A DNA stretch of 47,525 nucleotides from Candidatus Paraprevotella stercoravium (GCA_944320795.1 CALUIU010000024.1:1-47525); one strand, 5' to 3'; numbered from the stretch's first letter, positions 1 through 9,603 are shown. The notes: generated by a model not told the origin, from the letters alone. Made by a program: numbers and translations.

Positions 1-252
1 TACATGCTTCAAAAAATTTGCGAGATACTGTTTCTGAACAATATCTCGCAAAAATGGGCTTTTTAAGGGATGACTAAGTACTTGAAGTTTCGAAGGGGAT
101 ATTTTATTACCTAAAAGTTGATGCTAATGGTAAGCGAATTAGGATTTAGAGAATTCGCTATAAACAAGTTGCGCTCCAAAAGCCTGTTATAAGACCTTTG
201 GAGCGCACTTTAAAATTATGAGACAATTTATTTTATTTCTAGAGGGAACTTT
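1..252. other. Noncoding left edge with three hairpins
   Basis: No convincing gene is seen in this edge segment. It holds three inverted repeats. The first has 11-bp arms at 17-27 and 42-52 (TTTGCGAGATA / TATCTCGCAAA). The second has 7-bp arms at 134-140 and 152-158. The third has 11-bp arms at 170-180 and 197-207. The first may terminate a gene lying left of the window. The third lies just downstream of the minus-strand transpeptidase gene. Confidence 0.5.
170..207 (-). terminator. Putative terminator of the L,D-transpeptidase gene
   Basis: A perfect 11-bp stem (TGCGCTCCAAA / TTTGGAGCGCA) with a 16-nt loop lies 46 nt beyond the stop codon of the minus-strand gene ending at 253. The T-tract following it on the minus strand is weak (ACTTGTTT), so termination is plausible but not certain. 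Confidence 0.5.
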
Positions 253-987
253 TTACAAGCTCTGTGTGCCAAGCATATTGCCGTTCTCGGTGTCGTTCAG
301 GATGCTGCTCTGCGCCAGATAATTCTCTTCGGGCGCATAAATGAACATCACGCTGCCGCCCTTGATGGTATTGATGATGGGGCGGGTGAGTGACGGCGGG
401 ATGGCCGGACAGCCGAAACTGCGACCCAGACGACCGCTGCGGGCGGTAGACGGGTGGGCATAGGCTGCGCCGTGCATCACGATGGCGCGCTGGCGGGCGT
501 TGTCGTTCACCCCTTTTTCCAGTCCATCCAGACGGAGGGAGTAGCCGTTGCTGCCCTGATAGGTTTCATTGGTAAGATAAAAGCCCAAAGAACTTTTGTT
601 GGAACCATATTGGTTGGAAAAAGAAGTGGCATAGTTGCCGCCGCTGTTCCGTCCGTGGGCCACGACAGAGGAGTAAAGCAGCTTTCTTTCTTCCATATCG
701 ATCACGGCCAGACGCTTTTCAGTAGAAGCCTTGGAAAAGTCAATAACTGTAAGGATTTCTTTCTTTCGGTCGGTAATCTTGTAGTACCCCACGAAAGCCT
801 GATGAAAGGCGTCCTGACTGATGAGAGAGTCCAGATGCATGGTTTCGTACATGCTTTGCCAGGCCGGTACGACATGCAGGTTGGTAGCATTCAATGTGTA
901 ATCACTGTTTTGTCCGGATTCCATTTGAGTAAGCAGGGATGCACCGGGCAAAAGCAAAAAAAGTACAGAACAAAAAAGACGCATCAT
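253..987 (-). CDS. Murein L,D-transpeptidase catalytic domain family protein
   Basis: This is a 244-residue exported protein of the YkuD_2 type (L,D-transpeptidase fold). The family is thought to act on peptidoglycan in the periplasm. A hydrophobic N-terminus (MRLFCSVLFLLLPGASLLT) looks like a signal peptide, so the start is placed at the ATG pair at 987/984 and not at the longer frame opening at 1200, which would overlap the next gene. The expected catalytic pair is visible: a His in VMHGAAY at about residue 172 and a Cys in RSFGCPA at about residue 193. A second, unrelated-looking L,D-transpeptidase gene lies 85 nt upstream on the same strand. A TATCTTTG box at 1011-1018 suggests that this gene has its own promoter. 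The catalytic motif is clear, but the physiological substrate is not known. Confidence 0.85.
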   Translation of the reverse strand: MMRLFCSVLFLLLPGASLLTQMESGQNSDYTLNATNLHVVPAWQSMYETMHLDSLISQDAFHQAFVGYYKITDRKKEILTVIDFSKASTEKRLAVIDMEERKLLYSSVVAHGRNSGGNYATSFSNQYGSNKSSLGFYLTNETYQGSNGYSLRLDGLEKGVNDNARQRAIVMHGAAYAHPSTARSGRLGRSFGCPAIPPSLTRPIINTIKGGSVMFIYAPEENYLAQSSILNDTENGNMLGTQSL

Positions 988-1010
988 TGCACAAAGAATT
1001 TTTTCGGGTG

Positions 1011-1018
1011 CAAAGATA
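1011..1018 (-). promoter_or_regulatory. Bacteroides-type -7 box for the L,D-transpeptidase gene
   Basis: TATCTTTG on the minus strand matches the Bacteroides TAnnTTTG consensus, 24 nt upstream of the start codon at 987. No good TTG -33 element was found at the usual spacing. Confidence 0.5.
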
Positions 1019-1072
1019 CGTCTTTTCTTTATATTGCTAAATATCAGTAGGTTTAAAAAAGATAAAGATTTG

Positions 1073-2113
1073 TTATTCAAGCACGATGACCAAGGAACTC
1101 CATGTAGGCGCCCAGTCGTAGATGAACTGAGCGTGCGAGGTGGCGTTGCGCACACACATGTGCGAACGGGGTGTGGTGCCCAGTGACCAACTGTATTCAA
1201 TCTGCTTGGTGGCCGGCTTGTTTACGGGCACTCCGTGAATGTGTGCTCCGTTGGTGAAGCGGCTGGCATACGGAGCATAGCCTCCGATTTCCCGGGTTCC
1301 GTCTTTCCAGAAGTACATGTTGCGTTTTTTCTGTTGCAGCACAAAGATGCCCAACGGGGTTTCCTGACCGTAGGGCGGGTTATGCTTGCCCGTGGTGGCG
1401 GGATTCATGCTCCGGATTTTCCACTTGCCCCGTTCCACGAATTCCAGCGTGGCGATGTTCTGGTCCTTGCGGTCCACCACAATCACGTGGGAGAAGAACA
1501 CCGAATCGGCCAGTTCATACAGATAGCGTTTCGGCACCATCCATTCCTTTTCGATGAGCAGCGGCTTTACCCGTACGAAGCTGCCTTCTTCGCCCAGATA
1601 GGCGGCGATGCTGCCGTCCGGTCCGTACAGTTCCGGCGTGATGGTGTCCTCGGGCGCATAGAGCGGCACGGACTGATAGCGGGAAACGCCTAATGTGTCG
1701 GATACAAGGCGTGCCTTGTTGTACTTGTATTTCTTGACAAGCGGCGGATACTGGTTCTGGTTTTTGTAGTTCTGCATCACCACCCAGCGTGTGGGGTTCT
1801 GCTGCACATTCTCCACGAAGGCCAGACTGCGGCGGATGGTCTCCCACTTGAAACTTCGGGTGGTATCCTGATAAGGGTACACGTCCTCCAGCGTGTATTT
1901 GTCGTAAAGTAATTCCTTGGTGAGCAGGATGTCTTCGGGCAGCAGGGGAGGGATGATTTCTACAACGGATTCTTCTGCTACTTCGGGTGGGGGCAGGGCG
2001 ATGCTGTCCTGTTCTGATTCCATGGATTCCGTGTTCTGCGGTGTGTTATAGCATCCTGTCACGGCACTGAGCAGGATGCCGGCACCGATGACCGTCTTCA
2101 AAGCGTAGCGCAT
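1073..2113 (-). CDS. L,D-transpeptidase (YkuD) lipoprotein
   Basis: This is a 346-residue predicted lipoprotein. The N-terminus MRYALKTVIGAGILLSAVTGC is a signal peptide with a lipobox ending at Cys21. That fixes the start at 2113 and argues against the longer frame opening at 2188. The C-terminal third carries the YkuD active-site signature: HIHG near residue 292, and SHMCVRN with the catalytic Cys at about residue 320. The usual SHGC glycine is Met here. The family cross-links peptidoglycan or attaches proteins to it; which applies cannot be read from sequence. It has its own promoter (2158-2188) and is divergent from the DMP19-smpB-metH run. It is not an obvious duplicate of the neighbouring transpeptidase, because the two belong to different YkuD subfamilies. 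Confidence 0.85.
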   Translation of the reverse strand: MRYALKTVIGAGILLSAVTGCYNTPQNTESMESEQDSIALPPPEVAEESVVEIIPPLLPEDILLTKELLYDKYTLEDVYPYQDTTRSFKWETIRRSLAFVENVQQNPTRWVVMQNYKNQNQYPPLVKKYKYNKARLVSDTLGVSRYQSVPLYAPEDTITPELYGPDGSIAAYLGEEGSFVRVKPLLIEKEWMVPKRYLYELADSVFFSHVIVVDRKDQNIATLEFVERGKWKIRSMNPATTGKHNPPYGQETPLGIFVLQQKKRNMYFWKDGTREIGGYAPYASRFTNGAHIHGVPVNKPATKQIEYSWSLGTTPRSHMCVRNATSHAQFIYDWAPTWSSLVIVLE

Positions 2114-2157
2114 GGTATTCAAGTTTAAGATTTTTATAAAACAATCATTCGTGCCGT

Positions 2158-2188
2158 CAAATATATCGTTTTTTTCAGAAAAGCCCAA
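2158..2188 (-). promoter_or_regulatory. Promoter of the YkuD lipoprotein gene
   Basis: On the minus strand TATATTTG (2158-2165) matches TAnnTTTG. It is preceded by TTG at 2186-2188 with 20 nt between, a good Bacteroides -33/-7 pair. The predicted leader is about 35-40 nt. Confidence 0.6.
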
Positions 2189-2240
2189 CGATACCTTAAT
2201 AAAAAAGAGAATTCTGCTTTTTTATGCGCCTTCTTTGCAT

Positions 2241-2248
2241 TATCTTTG
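2241..2248 (+). promoter_or_regulatory. -7 box for the DMP19-smpB-metH run
   Basis: TATCTTTG matches the Bacteroides -7 consensus, 22 nt before the ATG at 2271. The -33 region is T-rich without a clean TTG. With the minus-strand promoter at 2158-2188 it forms a divergent promoter region. Confidence 0.55.
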
Positions 2249-2270
2249 TATTCTGTTTTAAAGAAAGAGT

Positions 2271-2786
2271 ATGGAGAAAAACGAAATAACGGTGCGCGAC
2301 GCCGATTTGTGCGCTGCGGCACAGGAAGGAATGGATGAGTTTATCGCCGTCTTCACCAACCGATATCTGGAGGTGCTGGGCGGTGCGCTCACAGGCGAGA
2401 ACATGCATATGCTGAACGGAGAGCAGATCTCTCTGCTGGCCTACATCATGTTTCGTGACGAGGTGATGGACGGCGGTTTTGTGCAGCTGATCCACAACGG
2501 CTACGGCCCTTTCATCTTTGAGAATCCTTTTGCCAAGGCCATGCGCCTGATGGGAGCGCACGATTTTTCCAAATTAGTGTATAAGGGACGCAAACTGTAT
2601 GAGAAATACCGCGACGAACTGACCCGCGAATGCTCCGACGAGGAGTTTATGGCACTGTTTGAGCGCTTCAGTGAGTTCGACGAGCTGGACGACGCTTTCG
2701 TGGAGATGGAAGAAGAGGTGACTGCGGCATTGGCTCATTACGTGGATGAGCATATCGATCAGTTTGCAACCATTGTGAAAGAATAA
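2271..2786 (+). CDS. DMP19 family protein (DUF4375)
   Basis: This is a 171-residue soluble, acidic, mostly helical protein. It resembles the DMP19/DUF4375 family seen next to smpB and metH in Bacteroidales. The central stretch with QISLLAYIMFRDEVMDGGFVQ and NGYGPFIFENPFAKAMRLMG carries the family look. DMP19-like proteins in other bacteria are described as DNA-mimic or regulatory proteins, but nothing here proves that role. It has no signal peptide or membrane segment. It is the first gene of a plus-strand run, with smpB 19 nt downstream. The start is the first ATG after the TATCTTTG box at 2241. Family assignment is fairly confident; function is open. Confidence 0.7.
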   Translation: MEKNEITVRDADLCAAAQEGMDEFIAVFTNRYLEVLGGALTGENMHMLNGEQISLLAYIMFRDEVMDGGFVQLIHNGYGPFIFENPFAKAMRLMGAHDFSKLVYKGRKLYEKYRDELTRECSDEEFMALFERFSEFDELDDAFVEMEEEVTAALAHYVDEHIDQFATIVKE

Positions 2787-2805
2787 TTATTGACTACGAA
2801 TAATT

Positions 2806-3276
2806 ATGGCAGAAAAGAAAGTAAAAGTAAAGACAGTCAATATCAAGAACAAGCGGGCCTCGTTCGACTACCTTCTGCTAGACAAATATACGGCGGGTAT
2901 TGTGCTCACCGGTACCGAGATCAAGTCGATTCGTGCCGGTAAGGCCAGTCTGGTGGATACCTTTTGCTACATTCACAACGGCGAGGTGTGGGTGAAGAAT
3001 ATGTATGTGGCCGAATATTCCTACGGTTCGTATAACAATCATGCGGCCCGGCGTGACCGCAAGCTGCTGCTCAACCGTAAGGAGATCCGCAAACTGCAGC
3101 AGGACATGAAGAGCCCGGGCTTTACGCTTGTACCCACCTTGCTGTTCCTCAATGAGAAGGGAATGGCCAAGTTGGACATCTATCTGTGTCGCGGTAAGAA
3201 GGAATACGACAAGCGACAGACGCTAAAGGAAAAGGAAGACCGTCGCGAGATGGACCGCAAAATCAAGAATTATTAA
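2806..3276 (+). CDS. smpB: SsrA-binding protein SmpB
   Basis: SmpB binds tmRNA (SsrA) and delivers it to stalled ribosomes for trans-translation. The 156 residues are the usual length. Hallmarks visible are [29 protein letters not shown] near residues 16-44, the [12 protein letters not shown] segment, LYLCRGKK-like residues near 127, and the basic C-terminal tail [12 protein letters not shown]. The tmRNA gene itself was not recognised in the window. The gene sits 19 nt after the DMP19 gene and 23 nt before metH, so the three are probably co-transcribed. Confidence 0.97.
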   Translation: MAEKKVKVKTVNIKNKRASFDYLLLDKYTAGIVLTGTEIKSIRAGKASLVDTFCYIHNGEVWVKNMYVAEYSYGSYNNHAARRDRKLLLNRKEIRKLQQDMKSPGFTLVPTLLFLNEKGMAKLDIYLCRGKKEYDKRQTLKEKEDRREMDRKIKNY

Positions 3277-3299
3277 GAATAGTGGTTATAGACAAAAAC

Positions 3300-6041
3300 A
3301 TGACAATACAGGAAATAATCAGAGAGCGTATTCTGATTCTGGACGGAGCCTTTGGAACTGTGATCCAGAATTATCATCTGAGTGAAGAGGATTTTCGTGG
3401 TGAACGCTTCCGCGATTTGCCCGGACAGATGAAGGGTAACAATGATATGCTTTGCATTACCCGTCCGGAACTGATTCAGGAGATTCATGAGGCCTATTTG
3501 CAGGCCGGAGCAGACATTATCGAAACCAATACATTCAGCGCCCAGCGCATTTCCATGGCCGACTATCATCTGGAGGACTGTTGCCGTGAAATCAATCTGG
3601 AGGCCGCACGCATCGCACGTCGGGCAGCTGACTGCTTTACGGCACTTACCCCGGAAAAGCCTCGTTGGGTAGCCGGTTCGGTGGGACCTACGAACAAGAC
3701 CTGTTCGATGAGTCCAGACGTGAACAATCCCGGTTATCGGGCATTGACTTTTGACGAACTGGCTGCGGCCTATCAGGAACAGATGGAGGCGCTGATAGAG
3801 GGAGGGGTGGATCTGCTGCTCATCGAAACGATTTTCGACACGCTGAATGCCAAGGCTGCCATTTATGCGGCCGAGGAAGCGATGACGGCAGTCGGCCGTC
3901 AGGTTCCTCTGATGCTTTCCGTTACGATTACCGACCGCACAGGACGCACTCTGTCCGGTCAGACGCTGGAAGCCTTTCTGGCTTCGGTACAGCATGCGTC
4001 ACTATTCTCTATAGGTCTGAACTGTTCGTTTGGAGCGCGGGATATGAAGCCGGCCCTGCGTAGTCTGGCAGCCCGTGCACCTTATTATATATCTGTCTAT
4101 CCGAATGCCGGTCTGCCCAACAGTATGGGAGGATATGACCAGACACCGGAGATGATGGAGGAAGAAATGAAGGAGTTTGTGGATGAAGGACTGGTGAACA
4201 TTATCGGCGGTTGTTGCGGTACTTCACCGGAATTTATTGCCCGCTTCCCACATCTGGTGGAAGGAGCCCGTCCGCATCAGCCGGCGCCTGCACCCGACTG
4301 TATGTGGGTGAGTGGTCTGGAACTGCTGGAAGTGAAGCCCGAAATCAATTTCGTGAATGTGGGCGAACGCTGTAATGTGGCCGGATCGCGTAAGTTCCTG
4401 CGACTCATCAACGAAAAGAAATATGAAGAGGCTCTGGGTATCGCCCGCAAACAGGTGGAAGACGGTGCTCTGGTGCTCGACATTAATATGGACGACGGAC
4501 TGCTTGATGCCCGTGAGGAGATGGTCACTTTCCTGAATCTGCTGGCTTCGGAGCCGGAAATCTCCCGCATCCCCATTATGATCGACTCTTCGAAATGGGA
4601 TGTGATCGAGGCCGGACTGAAGTGTCTGCAAGGCAAGTGCATCGTCAATTCCATTTCTCTGAAAGAAGGTGAGGAGGTGTTTCTACACCATGCCCGCCGC
4701 ATCCGCCGCTTCGGTGCCGCCGTGGTGGTGATGGCATTTGACGAGAAGGGGCAGGCTGATACTTATGCCCGCAAGATAGAAGTGTGCGAGCGTGCCTATC
4801 GTCTGCTTACAGAAAAGGTGGGTTTCAATCCGCATGACATCATTTTCGACCCGAATGTGCTGGCCATTGCTACGGGAATGGAGGAACACAACCATTATGC
4901 GGTGGACTTTATTGAGGCTACGGGATGGATCCGGCGTCATCTGCCGGGGGCACACGTGAGCGGAGGTGTGAGCAATCTGTCTTTCTCTTTCCGTGGAAAC
5001 AATTACATCCGTGAGGCCATCCACGCCGTATTCCTTTATTATGCCACGCAGCAGGGCATGGATATGGGTATTGTTAACCCGGCCACTTCGGTGATGTATA
5101 GTGATATTCCGGCAGATGTGCTTGAGGCAATCGAAGATCTGGTGCTCGACCGCCGTCCCGACGCATCGGAACGCATGGTGGAGATAGCCGAACGTATGAA
5201 AGCCGAGCAGACTGCAGCGCCCGGACAGGAGCATCAAAAGAAGGATCTGTGGCGTGAAACAACCGTAGAGGAGCGCCTGCAATATGCCTTGATTAAAGGT
5301 ATCGGAGACTATCTGCAGGAAGATCTGGATGAGGCCTGCACCCGTTACGAGCATGCGGTGGATATTATCGAAGGACCGCTGATGGCCGGTATGAACACGG
5401 TGGGCGATCTGTTCGGTGCCGGAAAGATGTTCTTGCCGCAGGTGGTCAAGACAGCCCGCACGATGAAGAAGGCCGTGAGCATTCTGCAACCGCTTATTGA
5501 GGCGGAGAAGGTGGAAGGTTCTTCGGCCGGAAAGGTGCTGATGGCTACCGTGAAGGGTGATGTGCACGATATCGGAAAGAATATTGTGGGCGTGGTGATG
5601 GCCTGCAACGGCTTTGAGATTGAAGACCTGGGTGTGATGACACCGGCCGAACTGATTGTGGAGCGTGCCTTGCAGGGACATCCCGACCTGATCGGTCTGA
5701 GCGGACTGATTACTCCGAGTCTGGACGAGATGGTTCATGTGGTGAGCGAACTGAAAAAGGCGGGTATCACAACGCCGGTATTGATCGGTGGAGCTACAAC
5801 CAGCCGTCTGCATACGGCCTTGCGCATCGCTCCGGCTTACGGCGGACCGGTAATTTGGGTGAAGGACGCTTCGCAGAACACTATGATTGCCCACAAGTTC
5901 CTGAGTGCGGCTACACGCGAGCAGGCTTTTGCAGAGTTGAAACAGGAGCAGGAAAAACTGCGTCAGGGCGCTGCGGAAAATAAACCTCAGCTCACCTCGC
6001 TCGAGGAAGCCAAGGCCAACCGACTGAATCTTTTTGATTAG
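3300..6041 (+). CDS. metH: Cobalamin-dependent methionine synthase, lacking the reactivation domain
   Basis: MetH transfers a methyl group from 5-methyltetrahydrofolate through cobalamin to homocysteine. Domains in order are: the homocysteine domain (residues about 1-320) with zinc-ligand motifs GLNCSFGA near 240 and GGCCGT near 303; the pterin domain (about 350-620) opening with [14 protein letters not shown]; and the cobalamin cap and binding domains (about 650-890) with DVHDIGKN near 754, SGLITPS and GGATTSR. The 913-residue protein ends right after the B12 domain, where E. coli MetH (1227 residues) continues into the AdoMet-dependent reactivation domain. A separate reactivation protein would be needed and is not in this window. 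The ATG at 3300 is chosen over a GTG at 3282, and it leaves a 23-nt gap to smpB. Confidence 0.95.
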   Translation: MTIQEIIRERILILDGAFGTVIQNYHLSEEDFRGERFRDLPGQMKGNNDMLCITRPELIQEIHEAYLQAGADIIETNTFSAQRISMADYHLEDCCREINLEAARIARRAADCFTALTPEKPRWVAGSVGPTNKTCSMSPDVNNPGYRALTFDELAAAYQEQMEALIEGGVDLLLIETIFDTLNAKAAIYAAEEAMTAVGRQVPLMLSVTITDRTGRTLSGQTLEAFLASVQHASLFSIGLNCSFGARDMKPALRSLAARAPYYISVYPNAGLPNSMGGYDQTPEMMEEEMKEFVDEGLVNIIGGCCGTSPEFIARFPHLVEGARPHQPAPAPDCMWVSGLELLEVKPEINFVNVGERCNVAGSRKFLRLINEKKYEEALGIARKQVEDGALVLDINMDDGLLDAREEMVTFLNLLASEPEISRIPIMIDSSKWDVIEAGLKCLQGKCIVNSISLKEGEEVFLHHARRIRRFGAAVVVMAFDEKGQADTYARKIEVCERAYRLLTEKVGFNPHDIIFDPNVLAIATGMEEHNHYAVDFIEATGWIRRHLPGAHVSGGVSNLSFSFRGNNYIREAIHAVFLYYATQQGMDMGIVNPATSVMYSDIPADVLEAIEDLVLDRRPDASERMVEIAERMKAEQTAAPGQEHQKKDLWRETTVEERLQYALIKGIGDYLQEDLDEACTRYEHAVDIIEGPLMAGMNTVGDLFGAGKMFLPQVVKTARTMKKAVSILQPLIEAEKVEGSSAGKVLMATVKGDVHDIGKNIVGVVMACNGFEIEDLGVMTPAELIVERALQGHPDLIGLSGLITPSLDEMVHVVSELKKAGITTPVLIGGATTSRLHTALRIAPAYGGPVIWVKDASQNTMIAHKFLSAATREQAFAELKQEQEKLRQGAAENKPQLTSLEEAKANRLNLFD

Positions 6042-6061
6042 AATCAGAACATAATATATAG

Positions 6062-6116
6062 ACTCCCTTTTCTGGAAATGTATAGGAAATACGTTTTAGA
6101 AGAGGGAGTTTTTTTG
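6062..6116 (+). terminator. Terminator after metH
   Basis: A 12-bp stem (6062-6073 with 6098-6109, one G-U pair) is followed directly by a seven-base T run. It lies 20 nt beyond the metH stop and looks like a standard intrinsic terminator. Confidence 0.85.
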
Positions 6117-6340
6117 TATATATGGAAGATTTTTCTGTTTTTTCTATCTGAAAAATTCTTTCAAAACCAAAAATCCAAAATTTTGTAAAAACTTCTATTT
6201 CCTGACTTATAAGGGCGAAAAATCCGTTATCGGTAAATTAAAAACAGCATGATTCGGGAAATACTTTCTTTTTGCTTCTTTATAGTGGCAAATACCCTGA
6301 TAAACTCTGCAGAAAAAGTAGCAAAAAAACACCTTTTTCT
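6117..6340. other. AT-rich intergenic stretch before ppdK
   Basis: The whole metH-ppdK gap is 372 bp. Apart from the metH terminator at its left and the ppdK promoter at its right, it is AT-rich. No open frame, clear hairpin or repeat was seen. Confidence 0.5.
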
Positions 6341-6371
6341 TTTTGATTATTGCAATTTTTCTTTAAGTTTG
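6341..6371 (+). promoter_or_regulatory. Promoter of ppdK
   Basis: TTTTG at 6341-6345 is followed after 18 nt by TAAGTTTG at 6364-6371, a good Bacteroides -33/-7 pair. The predicted transcript starts near 6378 and leaves a leader of about 35 nt. Confidence 0.65.
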
Positions 6372-6413
6372 CGTTAAGGAAATTTTAGTTAACTAATAAA
6401 AGCATCATGAAAA

Positions 6414-9134
6414 ATGAGTGAGAAAAGAGTTTATACATTCGGAAATGGAAAAGCAGAAGGTAGAGCTGATATGAGAAACCTTCTCGGTGGTAAAGGTGCG
6501 AATCTGGCAGAAATGAATCTGATCGGTGTTCCGGTTCCTCCGGGTTTCACCATTACGACCGATGTGTGCAACGAATATTATGCAGTAGGTAAGGAAAAGG
6601 TGGTTGAACTGTTGAAGTCCGACGTGCTTGCCTCTGTAAAGCATATAGAGAATCTGATGAACTGTACTTTCGGTGATCCGAAGAATCCGCTTCTGGTTTC
6701 TGTTCGTTCCGGTGCCCGCGCATCCATGCCGGGTATGATGGATACTATCCTGAATCTGGGTTTGAACGACGAAGTAGTTGAAGGTCTGGCTGCCAAGAGC
6801 GGTAATCCGAAGTTCGCATACGATTCTTACCGCCGTTTCGTGCAGATGTATGGCGATGTTGTATTAGGCATGAAGCCTGTCAATAAGGATGACATTGATC
6901 CGTTTGAAGCCATCATTGAAGAGGTGAAGAAGCAGCGCGGAGTGTTGTTGGATAAAGACCTGAATCTGGACGAACTGAAAGAACTGGTTGTTCGCTTCAA
7001 GGCCGCTATCAAGGCTCAGACCGGTCAGGACTTCCCGAACGATCCGATGGAGCAGTTGTGGGGTGCCATCTGTGCCGTATTCGATTCTTGGATGAACGAG
7101 CGTGCGATTCTTTATCGTAAGATGGAAGGAATCCCGGCAGAGTGGGGTACAGCCGTAAACGTGCAGGCTATGGTCTTCGGTAACTTGGGTGACACCTCGG
7201 CTACCGGTGTTTGCTTCAGCCGTGATGCCGCAACCGGAGAGAACCTGTTTAATGGCGAATGGTTGGTCAATGCTCAGGGCGAAGATGTGGTGGCCGGTAT
7301 CCGTACACCGCAGCAGATCACCAAGATCGGTTCTCAGCGTTGGGCCGCTCTTCAGGGAATTTCAGAAGAGGAGCGCGTGGCCAAGTATCCTTCCATGGAA
7401 GAGTCTATGCCGGCCATTTATAAGGAACTGGATGACTTGCAGAATAAGCTGGAGCAGCATTATCGCGATATGCAGGATATGGAGTTCACTGTGCAGGACG
7501 GCAAGTTGTGGTTCCTGCAGACCCGTAACGGAAAGCGTACCGGTACTGCGATGGTGAAGATTGCCATGGATCTGGTGCGTGAGGGCATGATTGATGAGAA
7601 GACAGCTATGCTGCGTTGCGAACCGAATAAACTCGATGAATTGTTGCATCCTATTTTCGATAAGGAAGCTTTGAAGAAAGCCAAGGTGCTGACCCGCGGT
7701 TTGCCGGCTTCACCGGGTGCTGCCAGCGGTCAGATCGTATTCTTTGCTGATGATGCCGCAAAATGGCATGACGACGGTCACCGTGTGATTATGGTCCGTA
7801 TTGAAACCTCACCGGAAGATTTGGCCGGTATGTCTGCTGCCGAAGGTATCCTGACAGCCCGTGGCGGTATGACCTCTCATGCAGCAGTTGTGGCCCGTGG
7901 TATGGGTAAGTGCTGTGTATCTGGAGCAGGAGCCATTTGTATTGACTATAAGGCCAAGACTTTGGAGATCGAAGGACGTGTATTCAAGGAAGGCGATTAT
8001 ATTTCCTTGAACGGTTCTACCGGAGAGGTTTATGCCGGTGAGGTTCCGACCAAGGCTGCCGAGTTGAGCGGTGATTTCAAGGCTTTGATGGATCTGTGCG
8101 ACAAGTACACCCGTTTGCAGGTACGCACCAATGCCGATACACCACACGATGCCCAGATGGCACGCAGCTTCGGTGCCAAAGGTATCGGTCTGACCCGTAC
8201 AGAGCACATGTTCTTCGACGGACAGAAAATTGTGGCTATGCGTGAGATGATTTTGAGCGACACCGTAGAAGGCCGTGAAAAGGCTTTGGCCAAGTTGCTG
8301 CCTTATCAGAAGTCTGACTTCAAGGGTATCCTCGAAGCTATGGACGGTTGCCCGGTAAATATCCGTCTGCTCGATCCTCCTTTGCACGAGTTCGTACCGC
8401 ATGATCTGAAAGGTCAGGAGATTATGGCCAAGGAAATGGGTATCAGTGTAGCTGAAATCCAGCGCCGTGTGGAAAGCCTTTGCGAGCACAACCCGATGCT
8501 GGGTCACCGTGGTTGCCGTTTGGGAATCACTTTCCCGGAAATCACTGCGATGCAGACTCGCGCTATCCTGAGTGCCGCTTGCGAACTGAAGAAGGAAGGC
8601 AAGAACCCGATGCCGGAAATCATGGTGCCGCTTATCGGTATCCTTTATGAGTTCCAGCAGCAGAAGGCTGTGATCATGAAGACAGCCGAGGAAGTGTTTG
8701 CCGAAGAAGGTGTCCGCATTGACTTCGAAGTAGGTACGATGATTGAGATTCCGCGTGCCGCTCTTACTGCCGACAAGATCGCTTCTGAGGCCGAGTACTT
8801 CTCATTCGGTACCAATGACCTGACTCAGATGACCTTCGGTTACTCTCGTGACGATATCGCCAGCTTCCTGCCGACTTATCTGGACAAGAAGATCCTGAGC
8901 GTTGATCCGTTCCAGGTATTGGACGAGAACGGAGTGGGTCAGCTCATCAAGATGGCTGTAGAGAAAGGCCGTGCCGTTCGTCCGGGCATGCGTACCGGTA
9001 TCTGCGGTGAGCACGGTGGTGAGCCTCAGTCTGTGAAGTTCTGCCACAAGGTGGGTATGGATTACGCTTCATGCTCTCCATTCAGAGTGCCGATCGCCAG
9101 ACTCGCGGCGGCCCAAGCAGCTGTAGAGGAATAA
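6414..9134 (+). CDS. ppdK: Pyruvate, phosphate dikinase
   Basis: The enzyme interconverts pyruvate, ATP and phosphate with phosphoenolpyruvate, AMP and pyrophosphate in the cytoplasm. In anaerobes it serves pyrophosphate-linked glycolysis or gluconeogenesis. The 906 residues match the usual 870-910. The N-terminal ATP-grasp nucleotide-binding domain begins with LLGGKGANLAEM and contains SVRSGARASMPGMMDTILN. The central phosphohistidine domain has the catalytic His in GGMTSHAAVVARGMG (residue about 488). The C-terminal TIM barrel has NDLTQMTFGYSRDD and the catalytic Cys in GICGEHGGEP (near 863). An ATG at 6407 runs into a stop after four codons, so 6414 is the start. The gene is monocistronic, with its own promoter and terminator. 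Confidence 0.97.
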   Translation: MSEKRVYTFGNGKAEGRADMRNLLGGKGANLAEMNLIGVPVPPGFTITTDVCNEYYAVGKEKVVELLKSDVLASVKHIENLMNCTFGDPKNPLLVSVRSGARASMPGMMDTILNLGLNDEVVEGLAAKSGNPKFAYDSYRRFVQMYGDVVLGMKPVNKDDIDPFEAIIEEVKKQRGVLLDKDLNLDELKELVVRFKAAIKAQTGQDFPNDPMEQLWGAICAVFDSWMNERAILYRKMEGIPAEWGTAVNVQAMVFGNLGDTSATGVCFSRDAATGENLFNGEWLVNAQGEDVVAGIRTPQQITKIGSQRWAALQGISEEERVAKYPSMEESMPAIYKELDDLQNKLEQHYRDMQDMEFTVQDGKLWFLQTRNGKRTGTAMVKIAMDLVREGMIDEKTAMLRCEPNKLDELLHPIFDKEALKKAKVLTRGLPASPGAASGQIVFFADDAAKWHDDGHRVIMVRIETSPEDLAGMSAAEGILTARGGMTSHAAVVARGMGKCCVSGAGAICIDYKAKTLEIEGRVFKEGDYISLNGSTGEVYAGEVPTKAAELSGDFKALMDLCDKYTRLQVRTNADTPHDAQMARSFGAKGIGLTRTEHMFFDGQKIVAMREMILSDTVEGREKALAKLLPYQKSDFKGILEAMDGCPVNIRLLDPPLHEFVPHDLKGQEIMAKEMGISVAEIQRRVESLCEHNPMLGHRGCRLGITFPEITAMQTRAILSAACELKKEGKNPMPEIMVPLIGILYEFQQQKAVIMKTAEEVFAEEGVRIDFEVGTMIEIPRAALTADKIASEAEYFSFGTNDLTQMTFGYSRDDIASFLPTYLDKKILSVDPFQVLDENGVGQLIKMAVEKGRAVRPGMRTGICGEHGGEPQSVKFCHKVGMDYASCSPFRVPIARLAAAQAAVEE

Positions 9135-9179
9135 ACAGAGATTCATTTTTATATAGAAATAGTTATAAAATAGGAAAAA

Positions 9180-9213
9180 GGGAAGACCGCCGGTGATGGT
9201 GGTCTTCCCTTTT
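9180..9213 (+). terminator. Terminator after ppdK
   Basis: A 12-bp stem (9180-9191 with 9198-9209, with a wobble pair) and a 6-nt loop is followed by TTTT. An A-run precedes it, so it could also work on the other strand. It lies 45 nt after the ppdK stop. Confidence 0.85.
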
Positions 9214-9411
9214 ATATCAAAAATAAGAATTAAGGAATGGACAGATATTTTTTCAGACCGGGAGTCGGTAAGAATTAAGATGTGACGATAGAATATTATA
9301 TTCTTTGTTTCCTTAATAATAACATAAACCATTAACTGTTTTTTACAATCTTTGATCTGCGTCAGTTAGGATATACTGATGCAGGAAGAATTTTATAATC
9401 CATTAAAAACC

Positions 9412-9603
9412 ATGAGTAAGGAAAAGGAGAAAAAGCCGGGTTATTCCCTTTGTTTGTCATTTGGAATGCTTTTCGGTGTGATCTTAGGATCTGCTATGGG
9501 AAAGTTGGCCGTAGGCATGGCTATCGGCTATATGTTTGGCACCATGTATTATCTCTTGTTTTCAAAGTCGGATGACCATGCTGACAAAGACGATAGACCG
9601 TAG
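9412..9603 (+). CDS. Small membrane protein with glycine-zipper-like helix
   Basis: This is a 63-residue protein. A charged, lysine-rich start (MSKEKEKKPGY) is followed by a hydrophobic stretch rich in small residues, GMLFGVILGSAMGKLAVGMAIGYMFG, then a charged tail (SKSDDHADKDDRP). The G-x-x-x-G spacing suggests one or two packed membrane helices. An in-frame ATG at 9379 would add 11 residues. The start at 9412 is preferred because the basic stretch then sits directly before the helix. No family is recognised, and the function is unknown. Confidence 0.55.
   Translation: MSKEKEKKPGYSLCLSFGMLFGVILGSAMGKLAVGMAIGYMFGTMYYLLFSKSDDHADKDDRP

Noticed and set aside
454-1050. Plus-strand open frame opposite the first L,D-transpeptidase gene
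   Set aside because: The minus-strand frame has a signal peptide and the catalytic His/Cys motifs; the plus-strand translation has no recognisable feature.
2750-3300. tmRNA gene next to smpB
   Set aside because: The gaps around smpB are only 19 and 23 nt, and no tRNA-like ends were found.
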